Assembly: GCA_023630585.1 (NCBI GenBank)
Contig: CM042540.1
Location: 24,036,074-24,100,073, forward strand
Origin: Cranoglanis bouderius
Lineage: Eukaryota > Chordata > Actinopteri > Siluriformes > Cranoglanididae
Direction: 5' to 3'
DNA: 64,000 nucleotides
Shown in pieces: positions 56,690 to 64,000 of the stretch. The translations under genes and the position numbers were made by a program. Under the pieces are notes generated by a model. The model had not been told where the DNA came from. It was given only the letters and a program-made list of their open reading frames with translations, and searched no databases. Every line of letters starts with the position of its first letter. The first letter of the stretch is position 1.

Positions 56690-58330
56690 GCTAGCATGTG
56701 GCAGCAGTGCATAAAATCATGCAGATACAGGCCAACATAATCAAGCATCAGAATGGGGAAAAATGTGTTCCCAGTGATTTTGACCATGGCATGACTGTTG
56801 GTGCCAGACAGGCTGGTTTGAGTATTTCTATAACTGCTGATCTGGGATTTTCATGCACAACAGTCTCTAGAGTTTACCCAGAATGGTGCAATAAAGAAAA
56901 ACCACCCAGTGAGTGGCAGTTCTGCAGATGGAAATGCTTGTTGATGAGAAAGATCAACAGAAAATGGCCAGACTGGTTTGAGCTGACAAAAAGGCTACAG
57001 TAACTCAGATATCCACTCTGTACATTTGTGGTGAGCAGAAAAGCATCCCAGAATGCACAACACATCAAACTTTGAGGCAGATGGGCTACAACAGCAGACG
57101 TCCATGTCTGGTTCCAATTCTGTCAGCCAAGAACAGAAAGCTGAGGCTGCAGTGTGTTACGTGACCAGGGAAGGAGGGAAGCAGGATGCACTCGCAGGGG
57201 AAAGTGGTCAGTTTATTAGGAACAAAAACACAAAGGCACATTCAAAAGTGATGGGACTACTTAACGAAAATCCAAACAATAAGCAAGTTACTTATAGGGC
57301 AAAGTCCAGGAAATCACGAAATCGCCATTCAAAGGCTTACAGGGCAAAACTTCAGGAGGAAACGAGGCAGGAATCCAAAAAACCCGGGAATGCCGGGTAA
57401 ACAAAAGCATAGGAAAAACACAGGAACCAGGGAACGCCTGGTTAACAAAAACATCCGATAAACTTTTGCTTCGTCGCTATCTTTAACATCCAACATCCAA
57501 TTCATCAGATTCCTCACATTCAATACTCCGCAATGAAGCGGACACAGACAGGGGTTTAAGTAACACAGTTCATTCTAACGCAAACAAGACCAAATCAGCG
57601 ACACCTGGAAACGATAATAACCTGTTAAAAGGAGAACCAATGAGGAAACATGAATCAAAAACAAAAGGACCAATAAGGAATCGGGGGCAGAGACATGACG
57701 CAACACAAAAACAAAAATGCACATGGCAAAGTAAACAAACGCAGAGTCTTTATGAATCGCGCTGGAATGCGCTCCATGGAATGCGGAAGGGCGCTGCTCC
57801 ACTAGCAGCGTAGCGAGAGAGAGCTGCTCCATAGCGGAGCAGCGAGAGGGAGAGCTAACACAGTGGGCACAGGCTAACCAAAACTAGACATCTGCAGACT
57901 GGTAAAATGTAGCCTAGTTTGAGGCATACAGATGGTAGGGTCAGAATTTGGCACCAATAGTATGAATCCATGGACTCAACTTGCCTTGTGTCAACAGTCC
58001 AGGCTGGTGGAGGTGGTGTAATGTTGTGGGAAATGTTTTCTTGGCACACTTTGGGCCTGTTAATACCAATCAAAATGCCACAGCCTATTTGAGTATTGTT
58101 GCTGACTATGTGCATCTCTTCATGGCCACAATTTACCCATCATCTAATGGCTACATTCAGCATGATACTGCACCATGTCATAATGCAAAAGTTGCCTCAA
58201 ACTGATTTCATGAACATGATAATGAGTTCAGTGTTCTTCAGTGGTCTTCCCAGTCACCAAGTCCAATAACACCTTTGGGATGTGGCAGAATGTGAGATTC
58301 GCAGCATGAACGTGCATGATGCAATCATGC
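56690..58330 (+). pseudogene. Tc1-like element F7, split by LTR
   Basis: The transposase-like region starts near 56740 (NIIKHQNGEKCVPSDFDHGM, VGARQAGLSISIT) and after the LTR resumes with GSNS and QAGGGGVMLWEMFSWHTLG-like text at 57990-58060, then GYIQHDTAPCHNAKV near 58150 (second catalytic Asp) and a degraded third block near 58260. It has multiple frame breaks. The LTR insertion at 57155-57860 interrupts it at CTGCAGTG|GGCACAGG. Confidence 0.82.
57155..57860 (-). mobile_element. Solo LTR, family A, copy 4
   Basis: A 706-bp unit, TGTTACGTGACC to GAGCTAACA, with perfect CAGTG duplication (57150-57154, 57861-57865). The neighbouring F7 text is continuous once it is removed. AATAAA lies on the minus strand at 57212-57217. 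Confidence 0.93.
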
Positions 58331-59224
58331 AAATAAAATATATACAGTCTGTACAAATAAAACTGAACTGAATTGAATTGACTATCTCTCTCTGATGGGA
58401 TACCACTCCCAAGCAGATGCCTTTTATGAGTAAAAGCATTGGGACTCCAACAAACTAGTCAACCCCTCTCACTGAGATGAGGACATGTGTCTATGGTATC
58501 TGGGTTCTAGCAACAGGTTGGTAAGCCGCCCAACTCAAGGGAACTACAGCTTCAGCAGAGACTGTGCGCCATAATATATGTGAGGAGGGTGGACGTTTCC
58601 AGACTGGGGTGCTCTATGGTGGGAGCATATGAGATTCAGTTGACCAATTACTGCAGTATCCTGATGTCTCTGGCCATCAGAGGCAACAGGAATGCTTGCA
58701 CAGATCTCAAGAAACCCCTTAGGGTAGAACTATGAATTGGAGCACCTCTGCTTGGAAAGCAAACCTCAAAAGGATCTGTTTTTTGTGATGAAAAGAACAC
58801 GGAAATATGCACTGTCATCAGGACCCAGTGATCCAATGGAGTCACCACACAATGGCAATGTTTCTGTAAAGCATCCCCTGCAACCCTTTAGTGGCTTAAT
58901 GGGGGTGATCAGGGGCCTGATAATGGCCCAAGGGTGTGACCCTCTACAGGGCTTGAACAAGCCGACGGACTTGTAGCTGTTGAAAAGTATAACCAGACTC
59001 TGGTGACCTAAGGGTGCTGTTTTTTGGCAGTAGGACCAAAGAGCAGCCCTAGCATATAGGGCATATTTTGCATGGCTTTCCAAGCAGCCGACCAGGCAGT
59101 TTAGCTCAGGCAAAACAGTAATATCTCACTAGAACATTATCAGTGTATCTACACTCAGTGATCAGGCAGCCTACATAGTGGTGAGGCCAGCAGTGATGCT
59201 ATATAGGTATCAAAAGCAGGGATG
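58331..59224. other. Unclassified repeat-like DNA
   Basis: Near 58545-58600 GGAACTACAGCTTCAGCAGAGACTG-like text (19 bases of it a possible Tc1 HTH segment, TTASAETVRHNI) suggests another Tc1 remnant. No ends or catalytic motifs follow. Open frames at 58737-59113 overlap on both strands without family features. Confidence 0.35.
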
Positions 59225-59966
59225 TAGCCCTTTGATACAACTGATCATACTATTCTCTGTGGTAGACTAGAAAATGTTGTCGGCATTAAGGGAACGGCCC
59301 TCTCCTGGCTCAGGTCTTATTTGACTGATCGTTATCAGTTCATAGATGTAAATGGTGAATTCTCGATGCATACTGAGGTAAAGTTTGGTGTTCCTCAAGG
59401 TTCTGTTTTAGGCCCACTGCTTTTTTCTTTATATATGCTACCTCTGGGTCAAATTATTCATAAACATGGAATTAGCTTCCACTGTTATGCTGATGACACA
59501 CAGTTGTATGTTTCAGCAAAGCCAGATGACAGACACCAGATTAATAAAGTTGAGGAATGTGTAAAGGACACTGGATGCTTATTAACTTCCTCTTACTTAA
59601 TTCTGACAAGACAGAAGTACTTATAATAGGACCACATACAGCTAGAAGTAAGTTTTCTGATTACATAGTAACTCTGGATGGCCTTTCTGTTTCATCATGT
59701 GCAGCAGTAAAAGACCTTGGTGTGATTATTGACTCCAGTCTTTAATTTGACACCCATGTAGATAATATTACCAGGATAGCCTTCTTTCACCTCAGAAATA
59801 TTGTTAAGATAAGAAATATAATGTCACTACAGGACGCAGACGTTATTGTAATACCTTACTGTCTGGATGTTCCAATAGGAGCATAAACAAACTCCAGTTA
59901 GTCCAGAATGCAGCTGCAAGAGTCCTCACTAGAACCAGAAGATATGACCACATCACACCTATCTTA
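59225..59966 (+). pseudogene. L2-like LINE reverse transcriptase fragment
   Basis: Reads DTTDHTILCGRLENVVGI, LSWLRSYLTDRYQF, VKFGVPQGSVLGPLLFSLYM and FHCYADDTQLYVSAK (catalytic YADD), followed after a frameshift by LLLNSDKTEVLIIG and LQLVQNAAARVLTRTRRYDH. This is the order typical of L2/CR1-group LINEs. It is truncated at both ends. Confidence 0.88.
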
Positions 59967-60727
59967 GGTGTATAGGGGACTCTGGGGAGAGGCAGTACCT
60001 TTGGTGTCTGGCACGCTGCATCCTACCTGGTAGGGTGGACGGGCATCACTGGTCCTCACCCATCCCCTAAATCTCTCACATACTGGCTCCAAGGAAATGC
60101 CCCGGGAAACCGCCTCAGCTGGCAGGCTAAACCATGTGAGGGGGTGGTGTTTACACGGCACCACTGGGCATATGAACCTCCTCGACGAAGGTCACCGGCC
60201 ACAGCTGATGAAGAACTTCACCTGTCACGTGTTACCCAGCCTTTGGATTATGGCTCCACTGCCTTGTGGATATCTTCGGGAGGAGAAAAGGCTATGGGAG
60301 TAAACCCAGAAACAAAATCCGGAGTGGAGCCCCTAAGGCAGTTGGACGTCGACTACGACTTCTCTCCGGCAGATCCTGCAGCCAAACTGGTGCCAAATGT
60401 ATCGCTCTGCTTTCCTTTGGGTAACATCAGCGAGGCTGAGAGGGGGATCCTGATGTCCGGGCAGCCCAGGATCTCCATACACTTCGCCCAGGCCTGCGCA
60501 CTGGAGAGGTCACTTCAGTGCTGTTGTCTACAGTGTCAGAAACAACACGGGAGACAGCAGTTACGAGTTATAAGCCAAGGCCGATTGGCGTAGGTCCAGG
60601 CGCTACAGGTTGTCTCCGACGGTGGGAGGGACCATCGCAGTCCCACTGGTCAGCTACTGCCCGCCTCAAGCTGGGCAGCCCCCAGCCAGAAAGGTGCTGA
60701 CCCACCACAGTCTGCCTGCTTCAATGG
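59967..60727 (+). other. 5' region of the downstream LINE
   Basis: GC-richer than the surroundings from about 59970 onward, in keeping with the LINE that follows. An open stretch of 149 codons at 60144-60593 shows no recognisable domain, so whether it is an ORF1 or untranslated leader is open. Confidence 0.5.
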
Positions 60728-61828
60728 GTGCTTGGAGCTAGGGAAAAGACCGACAAGCAGACTGCAAACCTTGCACCAGGCAAAAAGAGAAGAAAAGGAA
60801 GACCATCAATCTTGCGACTAGCAAGCTGGAATGTCAGGACAATGTGTCCTGGCCTCTCCGATGATCTACAACAGGCCAACGACTTCAGAAAAACAGCCAT
60901 CATCGACCGCGAGCTCACGAGGCTCAACATCGATATCGCTGCATTGCAGGAAACCAGACTTGCATCAAACGTCAGCCTCAGAGAACAGAACTACACGTTC
61001 TTCTGGCAGGGCAAGGAACCCGAGGAACCAAGACTGCATGGCGTTGGATTCGCAGTGAAAAATCCTCTACTGTCCGCTGTAGAACCGCCACCCAGTGGCA
61101 CAGCCCGCATCCTGTCTCTTCGTCTGTCAACTTCTTCAGGCCCAGTGAACATCCTGAGCATCTACGCTCCCACACTCTGCTCTTCAACCGAGACCAAGGA
61201 CCAGTTCTATGAGGGGCTTGACACCGCCATCAGAGACATCCCTGTCACAGAACACCTGTACCTGCTTGGCGAGTTCAATGCCCGAGTGGGTTCTGACCAC
61301 GACTCCTGGCCCAGCTGCATCGGCCACTTCGGCATCGGCAAGCTGAATGAGAATGGACAGAGGCTCCTTGAGCTATGCTCCTACCATAACCTCTGCATTA
61401 CCAACACGTTCTTCGCCACCAAGCCGCACCGCCAAGTATCCTGGCGGCACCCCAGATCCCGCCACTGGCACCAGCTGGACCTCGTCATCACACGGAGACC
61501 CTCACTGAACTGCGTTCTCACCACACGCACTTACCACAGTGCCGACTGCGACACCGACCACTCCATGGTTGGCAGCAAAGTCCGTCTCCAGCCCATGCGG
61601 ATCCACCGATCTAAGCAGAAAGGTTGCCCTCGGATCAACACTGCCAGAACAGCAATTCCAGATCTGTGCGAACGCTTCGCCAACTCCATCGAGGATGCCC
61701 TCAAGGACTGCCCTGCTGCTAATGCTGAAGAGAGATGGAGTCACATCCGTGATGCCATCTATAACTCCGCAATGGACAGAGAGAGAGGCAAAACCCGGAT
61801 TGGTTTGAAGCCAGCATCGCTGATCTAG
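60728..61828 (+). CDS. LINE AP-endonuclease domain (ORF2 N-terminal part)
   Basis: A 366-codon frame with endonuclease/exonuclease/phosphatase motifs: LRLASWNVRTM (Asn), DIAALQETRL (catalytic Glu), VNILSIYAP, LYLLGEFNARVGSD, WHQLDLVITRR and DCDTDHSMV (Asp-His). In LLGEFNAR the expected catalytic Asp (LLGDFNAR) is Glu, which probably lowers or abolishes nicking. The frame ends at a TAG because of a 1-base shift near 61785; the RT continues in another frame with no gap. The protein would nick genomic DNA to prime reverse transcription. Clade is uncertain (I/Nimb- or RTE-like). Confidence 0.9.
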   Translation: MLGAREKTDKQTANLAPGKKRRKGRPSILRLASWNVRTMCPGLSDDLQQANDFRKTAIIDRELTRLNIDIAALQETRLASNVSLREQNYTFFWQGKEPEEPRLHGVGFAVKNPLLSAVEPPPSGTARILSLRLSTSSGPVNILSIYAPTLCSSTETKDQFYEGLDTAIRDIPVTEHLYLLGEFNARVGSDHDSWPSCIGHFGIGKLNENGQRLLELCSYHNLCITNTFFATKPHRQVSWRHPRSRHWHQLDLVITRRPSLNCVLTTRTYHSADCDTDHSMVGSKVRLQPMRIHRSKQKGCPRINTARTAIPDLCERFANSIEDALKDCPAANAEERWSHIRDAIYNSAMDRERGKTRIGLKPASLI

Positions 61829-63974
61829 AGCCAGCAATCGAGGCCAAAAGAGCAGCCCTGATCAACTACAAGAGGGAGCCTTCCGAGAAGACACTCACTG
61901 CACTCAGGAAGGCCAGGAACAACTCCCAACGGATCGCTCGGTGCCGCGCCAATGGCTACTGGCTCAACCTCTGTCAGAGCATCCAACTCTCTGCTGACTG
62001 TGGCAACATTCACGGCATGTACAACGGCATGAAGAGGGCCTTCGGCCCAAGTGTAAACAAGATCGCGCCTCTGAAGTCAGCTGCCGGCGAAATCATAACA
62101 GACCGCAGCAAGCAGATGAAGAGGTGGGCTGAACACTACCAGGAGCTCTATTCGAGAGAGAACGTGGTCACAGACGCAGCTGCCGAGAGCACCGCCAACC
62201 TACCCATCATGGAGGAGCTCGACGTTCCACCCACTGTAGAAGAACTGAGCAAGGCCATCGACTCCCTCGCCTGCGGCAAAGCTCCAGGAAAAGATGGCAT
62301 CCCACCTGAAATCCTCAAGGTGGGAAAGAAGACTGCTCTCCTTCACCACCTACACCAGCTGTTGCAACAGTGCTGGGAAGAAGGGACAGTGCCCCAAGAG
62401 ATGCGCGATGCCAACATCGTCACTCTGTATAAGAACAAGGGTGACCGCAGCGACTGCAACAACTACCGTGGAATCTCCCTCCTCAGCATTGTTGGGAAGG
62501 CCTTCGCCCGAGTAGTCCTCAACAGATTGCAGTCACTCGCGGAGCGTGTATACCCCGAGGCACAGTGCGGGTTTAGAGCTGGAAGATCAACCATCGACAT
62601 GATCTTCTCCCTACGTCAGCTCCAAGAGAAATGCCGCGAACAGCGACGACCACTCTGCATCGCATTCATCGACCTGACCAAGGCCTTTGACCTGGTCAGC
62701 AGGAAAGGCCTCTTCACACTGCTGCAGAAAATTGGATGGCCCCCAAGCTCCTGAGGATGATCACGTCCTTTCATGAAGACATGCAGGGCACCGTACAGTA
62801 CGACGGCTCTTCCTCGGACCCATTCCCAATCAAGAGCGGCATGAAACAGGGGTGCGTTCTTGCTCCGACACTCTTCGGCATCTTCTTCTCCCTGATGCTG
62901 TCCTACGCCTTCAGCCAGTCAGAGGATGGAGTGTATCTCCACACCAGAAGCGACGGCAGCGTGTTCAACCTCGCCCGCCTTCGAGCTAAGACCAAAGTGC
63001 GGCAGGTTCTCATACGAGAGATGCTCTTCGCTGACGATGCAGCTCTGACAGCACACTCTGAAGAGGCACTGCAGCGACTCATCAACCACTTTGCACATGC
63101 ATGCAGAGAGTTCGGGTTGACCATCAGTTTGAAGAAGACAAACATCATGGGCCAAGATGTGGGCAACGCCCCAAGCATATCCATTGGCGACTTCACCCTT
63201 GAAGTCATGGAAGACTTTACATACCTCGGCTCCACCATGTCCAGCAACCTCTCCCTGGACGCCGAACTCAACAAGAGAATCGGCAAGGCAGCAACAGCCA
63301 TGGCTCGCTTGGCCAAGAGGGTCTGGGACAACCACACACTGACTACCAACACCAAGATGCAGGTGTACCAGGCCTGTGTGCTCAGTACATTACTTTATGG
63401 CAGCAAATCATGGACTCTGTACTCCCGCCAAGAATGCAGGCTCAACACCTTCCACCTGCGCAACCTCAGAAGAATTCTGGGGATCACCTGGCAGGACCAC
63501 GTCCCGAACAAGGTGGTTCTTGAGAAGGCGGGAACCCCAAGGACGCACGCACTGCTCACCCAGCGTCGCCTTCGGTGGCTCGGCCATGTTAGGTGGATGG
63601 AAGACGGGAGGATCCCCAAGGACATCCTGTACGGTGAGCTCGCCACTGGCTCCAGACCTGCAGGAAGACCTGTTCTACGCTTCAAGGATGTCTGTAAGCG
63701 AGATATGAGGGCAGGCGACATCGACCCAGCAGGCTGGGAGTCAGTGGCTGAAGACCGCAGCAGCTGGAGAAGTGCTGTGAAAGCATGCACAAAGAGGAGT
63801 GAGGAGAGAAGAGATCAGCAGTGGGAAGAGAGGAGGGAGTGCAGACGGCAGGGGGCAGCATCAGTGCCCTCAGAACCAGGCGCGGTTTTCACCTGTAGCA
63901 ACTGCAACAGAGCCTGCCGATCCAGGATCGGACTGTTCAGCCACAGCAGGTTCTGCAACTCAACAACAGACTGA
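61789..63974 (+). CDS. LINE reverse transcriptase with C-terminal zinc finger (one frameshift)
   Basis: Frame 1, from about 61789 to 62754, holds the RT fingers and palm start: KAIDSLACGKAPGKDGIPPE, ANIVTLYKNKGDRSDCNNYR, GISLLSIVGKAFARVVLNRL, QCGFRAGRSTIDMIFSLRQL and FIDLTKAFDLV. Frame 2, 62736-63974, continues with SGMKQGCVLAPTLF, MLFADDAALTAHSE (catalytic FADD), NIMGQDVG, FTYLGSTMSS, RRLRWLGHVRWMEDGRIPKD and a C-terminal finger CSNCNRACRSRIGLFSH..C. The two frames overlap by 19 bases around a C5 run at 62744. Apart from this shift the RT is open over 728 codons. The 3' end is beyond the window. Confidence 0.92.
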
Positions 63975-64000
63975 ACCATGGCGCAGAGTTACTTTGTCTC

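Noticed and set aside
60144..60593. 149-codon frame as a LINE ORF1
   Set aside because: No zinc knuckle, coiled coil or RRM is visible and GC-rich DNA gives long chance frames; left as 5' region.
62903..63355. Minus-strand frames of 138-150 codons
   Set aside because: Shadows of the GC-rich LINE reverse transcriptase on the plus strand.
47579..64000. Further upstream mcc exon (segment before TVEEIEG)
   Set aside because: I looked for the conserved residues that precede this exon in MCC and found no match on the minus strand in this interval.

Overview
This window is vertebrate, almost certainly teleost, genomic DNA. The host gene carries large AT-rich introns, CA/TG and TA microsatellites are everywhere, and most of the sequence is made of fish-type mobile elements: at least ten Tc1/mariner families, hAT-like elements, a TTAA-target element, gypsy-type elements, many solo LTRs, several LINE clades and a tRNA-derived SINE. 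No bacterial operons, CRISPR array, phage or plasmid features are present. The lineage cannot be fixed from the sequence; the repeat mix is compatible with an otophysan such as a catfish.

The only host gene I recognise is mcc (MCC regulator of WNT signalling, 'mutated in colorectal cancers'), on the minus strand. Four consecutive coding exons are visible: 47372-47578 (207 bp), 15740-15883 (144 bp), 1769-1858 (90 bp) and 488-630 (143 bp). Their conceptual translation is collinear with the middle of vertebrate MCC, and all boundaries carry AG/GT with matching phase. The introns between them are about 31.5 kb, 13.9 kb and 1.1 kb. Everything above 47578 is then upstream mcc intron or 5' flank, and later exons lie below position 1.

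Layout. 1-1.9 kb: two small exons beside CA/TG arrays. 1.9-15.7 kb: Tc1 remnants, a GGGCCC-hairpin repeat family in two opposed copies, solo LTRs, a retroelement pol remnant and a SINE. 15.7-15.9 kb: exon. 16.5-23.8 kb: two nested stacks of transposons with readable target-site duplications. 25-29 kb: solo LTR, a tandem host duplication split by a TTAA-target element. 28.7-31 kb: Tc1 inside TA arrays flanked by an inverted Tc1 fragment. 32 kb: ACGT-rich tandem repeat. 34.5-37.7 kb: L1/Tx1-like LINE with an insertion. 37.8-46.5 kb: Tc1 copies, minisatellite, retroelement fragments. 47.4-47.6 kb: exon. 48-53.3 kb: a gypsy element with integrase upstream of reverse transcriptase, hit by an intact Tc1. 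53.3-64 kb: Tc1-derived MITE and LINEs, ending in a nearly full-length LINE with endonuclease, reverse transcriptase and a C-terminal zinc finger.

The genes do not form a functional system. mcc is the resident gene and the rest is independent mobile DNA accumulated in its introns. The points most worth following are complementary UG/CA arrays flanking one mcc exon, four solo LTRs of one family all in mcc sense orientation carrying polyadenylation signals, two near-intact Tc1 transposases, and the IN-before-RT gypsy element.
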